Position numbers and translations under genes: made by a program. From assembly GCF_003994335.1 (NCBI RefSeq), contig NZ_PNQZ01000061.1, positions 186,001 to 250,000 of the forward strand: DNA of 64,000 bases, written 5' to 3'. The notes under the pieces were generated by a model. The model saw only the letters and a program-made list of their open reading frames with translations, searched no databases and was not told the DNA's origin. The stretch's first letter is position 1. The number at the start of each line of letters is the position of its first letter. This stretch comes from Asaia sp. W19. GTDB taxonomy: Bacteria; Pseudomonadota; Alphaproteobacteria; Acetobacterales; Acetobacteraceae. Of this stretch, positions 17,587 through 25,362 are shown in pieces.

Positions 17587-20571
17587 TTGGTGTTAACAAA
17601 AGTTGAAAAAAAAGGTGCCACCGCGGAGAGGGTAGTGGCCACCTTTTTCGATCTAAGACGCCTGTATGGCGCCGTGTTGGCACTCCCGCTCACGATTGGG
17701 CGTCTTATCGCCGTAATTCTGGGGGTTATAACGACCTCAGGGATTGGGCACGCAGACGATCTGTCTTTACAAATGCGGCGATTTTCGCAGGAAGATGGGA
17801 TCGATAGCTCCTACATATTCCGCATGTCTCAGGATCGGCTCGGGTATCTTTACGTATCGACTCGTAGATCAACGTATTTTTATTCTGGCAAACGATTTTA
17901 TCCAATAAGAGCACTCAATTTTGCCGGTGCCGCGAGTTTAGTCGCGATCGTGCGGCCTATGCCGGACGGGCGAGTGCTGGTGATACAGGGGCAGAATATC
18001 TACCTTTCGATCTCTGCCACAAGCGCCCGTATCTCGCCCAATGTGTTGGTATTTCAGCATTTGTTCGTAAAGGGGCTGCAACAGATCAGGAATATATTTG
18101 TCGATAATGAGGATATATTTGTTCTGGATAGTTCGGGGTTACATTCATGTGTTTTGAATCCGCGATACAATCTCGGCTGTAATCCCACGCCGCTTTTCGC
18201 CCACAGAAGAGAGAATGTCTATCAAAACGGTTACCGGACCTATGTCGCTTTGCACGGCGAGGCGAGTCTTAGGGATCTCTCGGGTCGGATTATCTTTCGC
18301 GCACCATTTGGAATGCAGCATCCTCAGCCGTCCCCCGGTCCATCCGATCAAGTGCCGTACTTCACTGATGGGAAGACGCTCATTTCACTTAATGATGTCG
18401 GACGGTTCAGCGCGACTCCTTTGAATTGGCCGATTGAGTTTCCCCTGGGTGGGGCCCGTGCCACCTTCGCAGAGGGCTGGGGTGATACAAAGATCTTTTT
18501 CGACGGCGACAGTCTACGTTCGTTCAATGGGGCTTTTTGGAGCTATCTCAACCACGACTTGAGCCGAGAGCAGGATATCCTATTCGCCTTTATCGACCGG
18601 AACCGGCAGGTTTGGACCGCGCAGGATCTTGTAGAACTCGACAAGCTTGTCGGCTGGGGGGATCTAGAAAATCTTGAGCCTCAGCACATACGCTATGTCT
18701 GGTCGGTCTTACCGTTCAGCGGATATCAATTGCTGTTCTCCGGCCAAGGCATGTATCCAGTCGATAAGCACGTTATCGGAAGCGCTCTGAGAGACGGTAA
18801 CTACTATTTCGCCTTAAAAGACTCAGGACATTCTTTCTGGGCCCCTGTCGATGATCAATTCTTGCTGCATTGCGAGGTGGAGCGGACGTCCTCACACTGC
18901 GATCGGCAGATCGCGCTGGACCGTGTTGTTGCGTTGGCTCTCTCCCGTCGCTCTCATCTCTTATGGATTGCGTCCGATGCCGGGATCTACTCGCTGGGAG
19001 AGGCTGTGCAGGCCCAGCCAAAGCCCATTCACGGACGTGACGGAAAGACTGTCTCGCAAATGGCGCGCACGCTTGCCTTGCGTGCTGACGATACGCCATG
19101 GGCCGTGATCGGTACCTCTCTCTATCGGCGTGACGCCGACGGGGCGTGGGTGTCGGTGCTGACCGAGTGGCCGAATGCAAAAGACTTCATTCCGATGGCC
19201 ATGACCTTCAGCTCCAGGGATGATCTCTGGATTGGCGGCATTCGGGCCAAGAACGGGCTGATGCATCTGGTACTGGACGGAAACCGGATCAGCCGAATTG
19301 AGCAGATCGGGGCAGATCGCGTTGGTTCCGAGCTCATTTTCAGCCTGCTCTGGGATAAGCGGCACCGCCTGTGGGTCGGGACTGAAAACGGGCTCGCGGT
19401 TTATAACGGGCTCGAATGGATCAGGATGACCCGTGATGACGGGCTGCTCTCTTCCAATATCAATCAGCAGGGCCTCTCCGAGGATGAGGACGGCTCAATC
19501 TGGGTCGCAACGAGCCGAGGCGTTTCGCATCTATTGCATCCTGAACGCCTGTTCGAGCGACAGACGCTCGATCCTGTCTTCATACGCGTGGCGCTTGGCG
19601 ACCATCTTCTGCCAGAGAAGGCGGTTCCGTTTAGCCGCGATCCGCTCGTGGTCACTCTGGGTACGCTCAATACTGCCCTCGCGAATACAACCTATTTTCG
19701 TTACAGGCTGGAAGGTGTCGATCAGAACTGGATCACGACCACTACGGGCGAGATTCGCTATAATTTCGTGCCTCCGGGACATTCGCGCCTCGTTGTCCAG
19801 GCATTGAACGATAACCGTAATCTGATCTCCCCCCCGATCACACTCGAAATCCGTATGCAGCGGCCCTGGTGGACCACGTGGCCGCTGATCATGCTCTACA
19901 CCTTGAGTGTGGTAGCGCTGCCTTATGCTTTTACCCATCTGCGTTTTCGTTATCTCCTCAAGCGTCAGCATCGGCTTGAGGCTCTGGTCGATGAACGTAC
20001 GATCGAGATGCGTGCGGCCCAGCACGCGCTCGAGCAGCAGGCGCGTCAGGATGGCCTCACGCGCCTCATGAATCGTCGTACCGCTGAGGCGAGCGTGTCG
20101 CGTCTTCTAGAGCGACTGTCTCGTCTCGATGTCAGGTCGAGCACACGTTTTGCGACCCTGGCACTGTTGGACGTTGATCATTTCAAATCGATCAACGACA
20201 CTTTCGGTCACGTGATTGGTGACGAGATTCTCGCGGGTATCGGGGCGCGCCTACTGCGCGCGAAGCATCAGGAGGAGATCATCGGCCGTTATGGCGGAGA
20301 GGAGTTCCTGATTGTCATACAGGGAGACTTCGCGGCCGCCAGAGCGCGTATCGCCACCTTGCTGGGCACTCTGAGTGACGTCCCATTCGAAACCAAGATA
20401 GGCACCTTGAGCGTCGGGTGCAGCGCTGGCATCGCCAGAATGAGCCCTGAGGAAGCTTGGTCCGATGCACTCGAGCGCGCGGATCAGGCCCTTTACAAAG
20501 CCAAGATTGCAGGGCGCGGACGTATCGTCGTCAGTGAACGAGACCTAGACGATGAGGGCTATCCAGACTGA
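17587..20571 (+). CDS. membrane sensor diguanylate cyclase (propeller, Y_Y_Y, GGEEF)
   Basis: A 994-residue protein in the layout of hybrid-type periplasmic sensors. A signal/anchor segment lies near residues 35-56. A long beta-propeller follows (two-component regulator propeller repeats, e.g. SLLWDKRHRLWVGTENGLAVYNG and GLSEDEDGSIWVATSRGVSHL). Then come a Y_Y_Y-like domain (YRLEGVDQNWITTT...IRYNFVPPGHSRLVVQALN), one membrane helix (about 765-785), a coiled coil and a GGDEF domain. The active-site motif is G903-G-E-E-F907, so c-di-GMP synthesis is expected. The usual RxxD inhibitory site before it is absent (RAKH). The TTG start at 17587 has no clear ribosome binding site and is uncertain. 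The 3' end overlaps apaG by 41 bp. Confidence 0.82.
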   Translation: MVLTKVEKKGATAERVVATFFDLRRLYGAVLALPLTIGRLIAVILGVITTSGIGHADDLSLQMRRFSQEDGIDSSYIFRMSQDRLGYLYVSTRRSTYFYSGKRFYPIRALNFAGAASLVAIVRPMPDGRVLVIQGQNIYLSISATSARISPNVLVFQHLFVKGLQQIRNIFVDNEDIFVLDSSGLHSCVLNPRYNLGCNPTPLFAHRRENVYQNGYRTYVALHGEASLRDLSGRIIFRAPFGMQHPQPSPGPSDQVPYFTDGKTLISLNDVGRFSATPLNWPIEFPLGGARATFAEGWGDTKIFFDGDSLRSFNGAFWSYLNHDLSREQDILFAFIDRNRQVWTAQDLVELDKLVGWGDLENLEPQHIRYVWSVLPFSGYQLLFSGQGMYPVDKHVIGSALRDGNYYFALKDSGHSFWAPVDDQFLLHCEVERTSSHCDRQIALDRVVALALSRRSHLLWIASDAGIYSLGEAVQAQPKPIHGRDGKTVSQMARTLALRADDTPWAVIGTSLYRRDADGAWVSVLTEWPNAKDFIPMAMTFSSRDDLWIGGIRAKNGLMHLVLDGNRISRIEQIGADRVGSELIFSLLWDKRHRLWVGTENGLAVYNGLEWIRMTRDDGLLSSNINQQGLSEDEDGSIWVATSRGVSHLLHPERLFERQTLDPVFIRVALGDHLLPEKAVPFSRDPLVVTLGTLNTALANTTYFRYRLEGVDQNWITTTTGEIRYNFVPPGHSRLVVQALNDNRNLISPPITLEIRMQRPWWTTWPLIMLYTLSVVALPYAFTHLRFRYLLKRQHRLEALVDERTIEMRAAQHALEQQARQDGLTRLMNRRTAEASVSRLLERLSRLDVRSSTRFATLALLDVDHFKSINDTFGHVIGDEILAGIGARLLRAKHQEEIIGRYGGEEFLIVIQGDFAAARARIATLLGTLSDVPFETKIGTLSVGCSAGIARMSPEEAWSDALERADQALYKAKIAGRGRIVVSERDLDDEGYPD

Positions 20572-21007
20572 ACGGTGGAATGACGACCTCGAAGCGCTCC
20601 GATGTCGCGGGTACGATCATGTGGTAAACACCGCGCATGAAGCCGCATGGTGTGGGAAGTGCCGCCCCTGAGGTGTATTCGAAGATCTCGCTGGCAACGA
20701 GAATGGGCTGCTCGCCGACCACGCCATCACCATGGATATGATCCGTCTTGCCGCGCCCATCCGTGATTTCCCACGACCGGCTCAGGAGCTGGACCGTCTC
20801 GTCTCCGCCATTCTCGATCCGGACATGATAAGCCCAGGCATAGCTGTGTTCTTCTGGCTGGGACTGGTCCTCCAGCCAGAAGCTGCGCACGGAAACGGTG
20901 ATATCGCGTGTCGTGGCCTCGTAGCGCGGCGCGGTTTCGATGGCCTCGGCGAAGCTTGCATCCGGGTCAGCAACAAGGCGGGGTGGGGCGGGTTTCTGGG
21001 ACGACAT
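20531..21007 (-). CDS. apaG: ApaG family protein
   Basis: A 158-residue protein of the ApaG (DUF525) family: a fibronectin-like domain of uncertain biochemical role, often annotated with cobalt/magnesium efflux. The core signatures are present: ITVSVRSFWLEDQSQPEEHSYAWAYHVRIEN, LLSRSWEITDGRGK, VVGEQPILVASEIFEYTSGAALPTPCGFMRGVYHM. An extra 30-residue N-terminal extension precedes the domain. The gene converges on the diguanylate cyclase with a 41-bp overlap and lies 36 bp upstream of the metZ stop on the same strand. Confidence 0.9.
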   Translation of the reverse strand: MSSQKPAPPRLVADPDASFAEAIETAPRYEATTRDITVSVRSFWLEDQSQPEEHSYAWAYHVRIENGGDETVQLLSRSWEITDGRGKTDHIHGDGVVGEQPILVASEIFEYTSGAALPTPCGFMRGVYHMIVPATSERFEVVIPPFSLDSPHRLGLVH

Positions 21008-21043
21008 GCCCGCCTTGTAGGCTCAGGGTCGCGCTAAAGGCAA

Positions 21044-22231
21044 TCAGCCATTCAGCGCAGCAAGGCTTCGTTTAAGGTCAGCAATCAGATCTGCACTATC
21101 TTCAAGCCCGACCGAAAGGCGGATAGCGCCATCGGTGATCCCGAGGCGCGCGCGTTCCTCTGCGGCGACCTTGGAATGGGTGGTCGTTGCAGGATGGGTC
21201 GCCAGTGAGCGGGCATCGCCAAGATTGTTCGAAATGGCGATGAGCCTGAACGCATTCATGAAGCGGAAGGCCGCCTCTTTCCCGCCCTCGACCTCGAACG
21301 CCACCAGCGAACCCCCATTACTCATCTGCTTTTCAACAAGTGCGCGTTGCGGGTGCGAGGCGAGCCCTGGATAGGACACGCGCTTGATCCCCGGCTGATT
21401 TTCCAGGAAATGCGCGACGGCGCTTGCATTGGACGCCATGGCATTGACGCGGAGCGGCAAGGTCTCGAGCCCTTTGAGAAGTACCCAGGCATTGAACGGG
21501 GAAAGTGCATTGCCGGTATTGCGCGTGAAAGGTTGGAGTACCTCTTCGATCCACTGCTTGCGGCCGAGAACCGCCCCGCCCAGCACGCGTCCCTGGCCGT
21601 CAATATGCTTGGTGCAGGAGTAGAGCACGACGTCTGCGCCGAGTTCGAGCGGCTTCTGCCCCACTGGGGATGCGAAGACGTTATCGACCATCAAAAGCGC
21701 GCCGGCCTTGTGTGCCAGAGTGGCGATGCGCTCGACATCGAGCACGTCCAACATGGGGTTCGAGGGGCTCTCGATCAGGACCGCGCCGGCGGGAGTGGCG
21801 AGTGCCTCTTCCCAGCCTGCCCAGTCATCGCCATCGACCAGAACGGTTTCGATGCCATATCGCGGCAGGAGCGTCGTCACGATCCAGTAGCAGGAACCGA
21901 AAAGCGCCCGCGAGGCAACGACGCGATCGCCCTGCTTCAGATGTGACAGCAGCGCAGAGGAAACGGCGCCCATCCCGCTTGCAGTGACGATGCAGGCTTC
22001 TGCCCCTTCGAGCAGGGCGAGGCGCGCCTGCAAGGCGTCGGTGGTCGGGTTGCCGAAGCGCGAATATTGATAATGGGTTACTTCACCGGTGAAGGTGGCA
22101 GCGGCCTGTTCGGCGCTTTCATAGACGAAGCCGGAAGTAAGAAAGATGGACTCGCTGGTTTCACCATGTTCCGTTCGGCTGACATCCTGATGGAGCAGGC
22201 GGGTCGAGGGGCCGTAGCTGTGGTCTGTCAT
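21044..22231 (-). CDS. metZ: O-succinylhomoserine sulfhydrylase
   Basis: PLP enzyme making homocysteine from O-succinylhomoserine and sulfide in methionine synthesis. The 395-residue protein has the Cys/Met-metabolism fold. YSRFGNPTTDALQARLALLEGAEA is near the N-terminus, SPSNPMLDVLDV and MVDNVFASPVGQKPLELGADVVLYSCTKHIDGQGRVLGG carry the PLP lysine (in SCTKHIDG), and the late SNNLGDARSLATHPATTTHSKVA block binds substrate. The ATG at 22231 (MTDHSYGPST) is chosen over the long frame to 22444, because the latter would translate the riboswitch. GGAG lies 10 nt upstream. Expression is expected to fall when SAM is plentiful. Confidence 0.92.
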   Translation of the reverse strand: MTDHSYGPSTRLLHQDVSRTEHGETSESIFLTSGFVYESAEQAAATFTGEVTHYQYSRFGNPTTDALQARLALLEGAEACIVTASGMGAVSSALLSHLKQGDRVVASRALFGSCYWIVTTLLPRYGIETVLVDGDDWAGWEEALATPAGAVLIESPSNPMLDVLDVERIATLAHKAGALLMVDNVFASPVGQKPLELGADVVLYSCTKHIDGQGRVLGGAVLGRKQWIEEVLQPFTRNTGNALSPFNAWVLLKGLETLPLRVNAMASNASAVAHFLENQPGIKRVSYPGLASHPQRALVEKQMSNGGSLVAFEVEGGKEAAFRFMNAFRLIAISNNLGDARSLATHPATTTHSKVAAEERARLGITDGAIRLSVGLEDSADLIADLKRSLAALNG

Positions 22232-22304
22232 GGGGAAGACACTCCAAAATGCACCGGGAGATGAAGGTGCGATTCTGGCCGTGGAAAACCTGGGATGTGA
22301 TGGA

Positions 22305-22366
22305 TCCCGGGCCTCTTTAGCGCTGTTGTTTAGCCTCGCCGCAATCCGGCCTTTCAAATCGCGAGG
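22305..22366 (-). ncRNA. SAM-II riboswitch in the metZ leader
   Basis: Read on the minus strand, the leader shows the SAM-II (metA-type) layout. P1 pairs CCTCGC with GCGAGG. The conserved loop start GATTTGAA, an ATTGCGG block, CTAAAC after P1, and the hallmark GCGCTAAAGAGG at the 3' side follow. A GGCC in the first loop can pair with the 3' GGCC to close the pseudoknot. The element is about 60 nt, as usual, and ends about 75 nt before the metZ ATG. A GCACC/GGTGC hairpin (22251-22270) between them could be the expression platform. SAM-II elements typically sit upstream of metA, metX, metZ or metC in alphaproteobacteria. Confidence 0.8.
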
Positions 22367-22400
22367 GTCAATCGCTCGTCGGAGCGCTTGACGGCTGCGA

Positions 22401-22429
22401 CTATGCGCAAAGCGATGATGCTTCGTCAA
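22401..22429 (-). promoter_or_regulatory. sigma70-like promoter of metZ
   Basis: On the minus strand, TTGACG (complement of 22424-22429) is followed after 17 nt by GCATAG (complement of 22401-22406). This places the start of transcription about 30 nt before the SAM-II aptamer, as expected. Confidence 0.5.
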
Positions 22430-22481
22430 CAGGGGGAGAGACATTGCAACGCGTACGCGGCTGCGCTAGAAGGGGCGCCGT

Positions 22482-22555
22482 GCGGGTGTAGTTCAATGGT
22501 AGAACGGCAGCTTCCCAAGCTGCATACGAGGGTTCGATTCCCTTCACCCGCTCCA
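22482..22555 (+). tRNA. tRNA-Gly (anticodon CCC)
   Basis: A complete 74-nt cloverleaf including encoded CCA. The acceptor GCGGGTG pairs with CACCCGC. The D arm is GTTC...GAAC, the anticodon stem GCAGC/GCTGC holds the loop TTCCCAA (anticodon CCC), and the T arm is GAGGG/CCCTT around TTCGATT. It reads GGG codons. The prophage begins directly behind it, so its 3' end is the likely attachment core. Confidence 0.95.
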
Positions 22556-22612
22556 GAAAACCCCTGAAAATTTGTTAGAAAACCCTTGCAGCGCCTTACT
22601 TTCTCCAATACG

Positions 22613-22632
22613 ATAAACCAGTAACGTAACTA
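22613..22632 (+). promoter_or_regulatory. candidate phage RNA polymerase promoter, copy 0
   Basis: ATAAACCAGTAACGTAACTA matches the dispersed consensus ATAAACCTCTAACGTKACHR except at the two bases AG. It lies 38 bp before the first RNA polymerase gene, so the polymerase would stimulate its own gene. Confidence 0.5.
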
Positions 22633-22670
22633 ACATATTGATTTCACACGAAACCTTCGAGGTGTCCTAA

Positions 22671-23498
22671 ATGGGTCCTAACAGCGTCCTACAAGATGAT
22701 CCTACTGCCCATTCCGAAGTGCCCGCCGGAATGTCGGAAATATTTCGTCAGGCTCAGTGGGAGATGGTCGGAGTCCGCCGCGCTCAGAAGATTTTCATGG
22801 AAGATATGGAGCGCGCTACCGCCAGTGGTCGGCTGCACGAGACGGGGCCGGGGAGGAGGTTATTACGAAAGATTGTGACGCCTCTAGCCGAAGAGATCCG
22901 GAATGAAACTGACAAGGCTATAGCTGCGGCTGGTGAACGAGGGAGGAAGAGCGTAGTTGGAGATTGCTTCATGGCTTTCACGGACAAGCACCTAGAGGTA
23001 GCTATCGTCGCTACAGCCACGGTCCTCGGTAACGTTGGAATGTCCTTCGCACCGCCTGTGACGCGCTTATCAAAGTCTGTGGCGGCCGCCTTACGAAGCC
23101 AGCTTTCATACAACCAGATGCAAGAGCAAGCGAAGGCGGAGAAGTCAGAAGGAGATGACACGCTCTCCGTACTCCTCACACGCTTTAAGGAACGCTACAA
23201 GAATCCAAATGTGCGCCAATGGAAGGAATGGACACGACGCGCCGGAGTTTTGGTTAAAGCGGAATGGTCTGAAATTCACAGTATAACGGTTGGGGCGTGG
23301 CTCATTGAGCGCATATGCGTAGCGTCCGAGGGTGCGATTGTCACGGCTGAGGTTGCGGCGGACCCCACAAAGCCCTGCGCTCGCTGCGTCGTTGCGTCAT
23401 CTCAGACCGTACAGGATTTACTGGATGATGCCGAGAAAATGAGCCTTTCGGCCCCCCGTCTGATGGCTATGGTCACACCGCCGCTGACTTGGAAATAA
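22671..23498 (+). CDS. phage single-subunit RNA polymerase, N-terminal part
   Basis: A 275-residue protein matching the region of T7-type RNA polymerase before the catalytic palm. Late segments align with T7: SEIHSITVGAWLIERICVAS corresponds to the T7 EDSIHVGVRCIEMLIES stretch. LSAPRLMAMVTPPLTWK corresponds to the T7 region ending VVPPKPW, where T7 continues TGITGGGYW. Here a TAA follows immediately. The next frame resumes in phase with FSGGFY. It is shorter than the equivalent 400-odd residues of T7. GAGG lies 7-8 nt before the ATG. Together with the next gene it probably forms a two-chain polymerase; a recent nonsense insertion is the alternative. Confidence 0.78.
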   Translation: MGPNSVLQDDPTAHSEVPAGMSEIFRQAQWEMVGVRRAQKIFMEDMERATASGRLHETGPGRRLLRKIVTPLAEEIRNETDKAIAAAGERGRKSVVGDCFMAFTDKHLEVAIVATATVLGNVGMSFAPPVTRLSKSVAAALRSQLSYNQMQEQAKAEKSEGDDTLSVLLTRFKERYKNPNVRQWKEWTRRAGVLVKAEWSEIHSITVGAWLIERICVASEGAIVTAEVAADPTKPCARCVVASSQTVQDLLDDAEKMSLSAPRLMAMVTPPLTWK

Positions 23499-23514
23499 AC
23501 CTCTAACGTGTTGA
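23495..23514 (+). promoter_or_regulatory. candidate phage promoter at the RNA polymerase seam, copy 1
   Basis: ATAAACCTCTAACGTGTTGA matches 15 of 15 core positions of the consensus. The TAA that ends the N-terminal polymerase part is formed by its first bases (23496-23498). The motif lies inside the extra DNA that separates the two polymerase parts. Confidence 0.55.
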
Positions 23515-25274
23515 GATATCTTATGTCGGAATTGTTCTCAGGCGGGTTTTACGTTCACAAGATTCCTCTGGTACGCACAAATCGCCGCAGCTTTAATGAT
23601 AAAGGGCGCGCCTCGGTAAGTGCGGCTGACCTGGACTCAGTTAACCGGGTCCAAGCCACACCTTGGAGGGTGAATCAGTTCATCCTTGACCTTCAGACCA
23701 AAGCCTTTGCGGACCGGACTAGTCTGCCGGGGGTGCCTCTCGAACTCCCCATCACGCCCTTAGGCTCTCCCTCATACGAGGCATGGCGCGACAGTCTCCG
23801 AACCGGGCGGCGCCACAGAGCAATGTCAGATACAACGTGGGAAGCGCTGACGGATGAACAGCGCAAAGAGCACAAATCCACTATGGCAGGAATCTACGAT
23901 CACAACGCAAAGGTTGTCGGGAGGAAGTTCGCTTTCATGGACCTCATTTCTGTGGCTCAAGAGCTGCGCAACGAGAGGGCCGTATATTTCCCGCATAATA
24001 GGTGTTTTAGAGGGCGGATTTACCCAGCCATAAATTCGGGTCCGCATCCACAGGCCTCGGATGTAGGTAAGGGAGGAATCCATTTTGCCGAGGGGAAGAA
24101 GCTCGGAAGCCTGGGATATTTTTGGCTCCTGGTCCGCCTCGCCAACTGCGCTGGTAAGGACAAGATGACGCTCAACGAGCGTGTGTCCTGGGCGCTGGAC
24201 CATAAAGATCAGGTAAGAGATTCGGCAGCGCACCCAGAGGAGTGTCTATGGTGGGCGGAAGTTAACGGCGGAGACGAAGCCTGGAGCCTTCTCGCCACCT
24301 GCCACGAACTGAACCTGGCTTGGTCCTCAGGTAATCCGGAGGACTTCATAAGTCATCTGCCGGTTCCGATGGACGGTACCTGTAATGGCTTGCAGCATCT
24401 GAGCGCCCTGGCGCTTGATCCTATCGGGGCGGCAGCTACCAATCTCTCCGCCCGCAATACCAGACAAGACATATATATAGATGTGGGGCAGAGCGTTCGT
24501 GAGCGGGTTCTCAGCGATGCCTCTCAAGGTATTTCCGAGGCCTTGGAATGGGAGCCTCGTATGGGTGACACAGGCTTCTTGCGTAGCCTCGTAAAACGCG
24601 CAGTGATGACAACTCCCTACGGAGTTACCGCGCGCGGCATCAGAACCCAGATCCTTAACGACGATGCGATTATGGGAGGGATCAGCGAAGGGAAGGGGAA
24701 GGCCGCCGAGTATATTCGGGGACACATTATGGGGGCCTTGGAGGGCACCGCAGGGGCCGCTCAAGGGGTGATGGGTTATCTACGCGAGTGCGCCTCAGAA
24801 CTGGCGAAAGCCGGGGTGCCCTTCTCGTGGCAAACCCCCTCCGGGTCAGTGATCGAGCAGGCATATAGGGAGCCCGTTCAGCACAGAGTGCCTACGCTGT
24901 GTGGGCATCTTGTGGTCTACGATGAATCAGATGCCCAGCCGCTGTCCGTCCGTAAGCAAGCGGCGGGAGCGCCCCCAAACTATGTGCACAGCTTTGACGG
25001 CGCGCACCTCTCAATGACGGTTAATAAAGCATTTAACCAAGGCATTAGGTCGTTCGCGATGATACATGACAGCTACGGCACCCATGCCGCAGACACTCAG
25101 ACGCTTGCGAGGTCACTGCGGGAGAGCTTTGTAGAGATTTACCAGCAGGATCGATTAGCACAGACGGCATCTGAGATAGCTGATTATGCCCCGCATGTTT
25201 ACCTGCCAGAGCCTCCTAAGAGAGGGGCATTTGATATCAATGAAGTGCTGCGGTCTGAGTTCTTCTTTTCATGA
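23508..25274 (+). CDS. phage single-subunit RNA polymerase, catalytic C-terminal part
   Basis: A 588-residue T7-family RNA polymerase palm and fingers. It opens at SGGFYVHKIPLVRTNRR, equivalent to T7 TGGGYW...PLALVRTHSKK. Catalytic motifs are intact (numbered from GTG 23508). MDGTCNGLQH has metal-binding Asp289, KRAVMTTPYG has Lys363 and Tyr371, and HDSYGT has Asp521. These match T7 Asp537, Lys631, Tyr639 and Asp812. FRGRIYP matches the T7 WRGRVY segment. The C-terminus SEFFFS resembles T7's SDFAFA. The start may be GTG 23508 or ATG 23523; neither has a strong ribosome binding site, and homology begins near 23535. It is in the same phase as the N-terminal part, separated by one stop and about 12 extra codons. 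Confidence 0.85.
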   Translation: MLRYLMSELFSGGFYVHKIPLVRTNRRSFNDKGRASVSAADLDSVNRVQATPWRVNQFILDLQTKAFADRTSLPGVPLELPITPLGSPSYEAWRDSLRTGRRHRAMSDTTWEALTDEQRKEHKSTMAGIYDHNAKVVGRKFAFMDLISVAQELRNERAVYFPHNRCFRGRIYPAINSGPHPQASDVGKGGIHFAEGKKLGSLGYFWLLVRLANCAGKDKMTLNERVSWALDHKDQVRDSAAHPEECLWWAEVNGGDEAWSLLATCHELNLAWSSGNPEDFISHLPVPMDGTCNGLQHLSALALDPIGAAATNLSARNTRQDIYIDVGQSVRERVLSDASQGISEALEWEPRMGDTGFLRSLVKRAVMTTPYGVTARGIRTQILNDDAIMGGISEGKGKAAEYIRGHIMGALEGTAGAAQGVMGYLRECASELAKAGVPFSWQTPSGSVIEQAYREPVQHRVPTLCGHLVVYDESDAQPLSVRKQAAGAPPNYVHSFDGAHLSMTVNKAFNQGIRSFAMIHDSYGTHAADTQTLARSLRESFVEIYQQDRLAQTASEIADYAPHVYLPEPPKRGAFDINEVLRSEFFFS

Positions 25275-25293
25275 TACACCTCTAACGTGACAA
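25274..25293 (+). promoter_or_regulatory. candidate phage promoter, copy 2
   Basis: ATACACCTCTAACGTGACAA starts at the last base of the RNA polymerase stop codon. From 25279 on it is part of a 46-bp repeat shared with copy 3. Confidence 0.6.
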
Positions 25294-25324
25294 TTTAACT
25301 TACGTAATAGAACAGTAGCCGCTG
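25279..25324 (+). repeat. 46-bp direct repeat, copy A
   Basis: Identical to 26757-26802. It joins the promoter-like core CCTCTAACGTGACAA to the second dispersed element TTACGTAATAGAACAGTA (25300-25317) and ends GCCGCTG. Confidence 0.9.
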
Positions 25325-25343
25325 CCCTTCGGGTGGCGGTTTT
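25319..25343 (+). terminator. intrinsic terminator behind the RNA polymerase gene
   Basis: CCGCTGCCC (25319-25327) pairs with GGGTGGCGG (25331-25339) with two G-T pairs, followed by TTTT. It would stop host RNA polymerase after the polymerase genes, like the early terminator of T7. It lies about 30 nt inside the transcript from the copy-2 promoter. Confidence 0.55.
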
Positions 25344-25362
25344 GCATATCTGGAGGTTCCCT

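Noticed and set aside
22556-22670. Integrase gene or attachment-site repeat next to the tRNA
   Set aside because: The gap holds only 115 bp and no second copy of the tRNA tail was found up to 64,000; both must lie outside the window if present.
23495-25274. RNA polymerase second half as a decayed pseudogene
   Set aside because: All catalytic motifs and the C-terminus are intact, the phase is kept and the break coincides with a repeated motif, so a functional split is the better explanation, though not proven.
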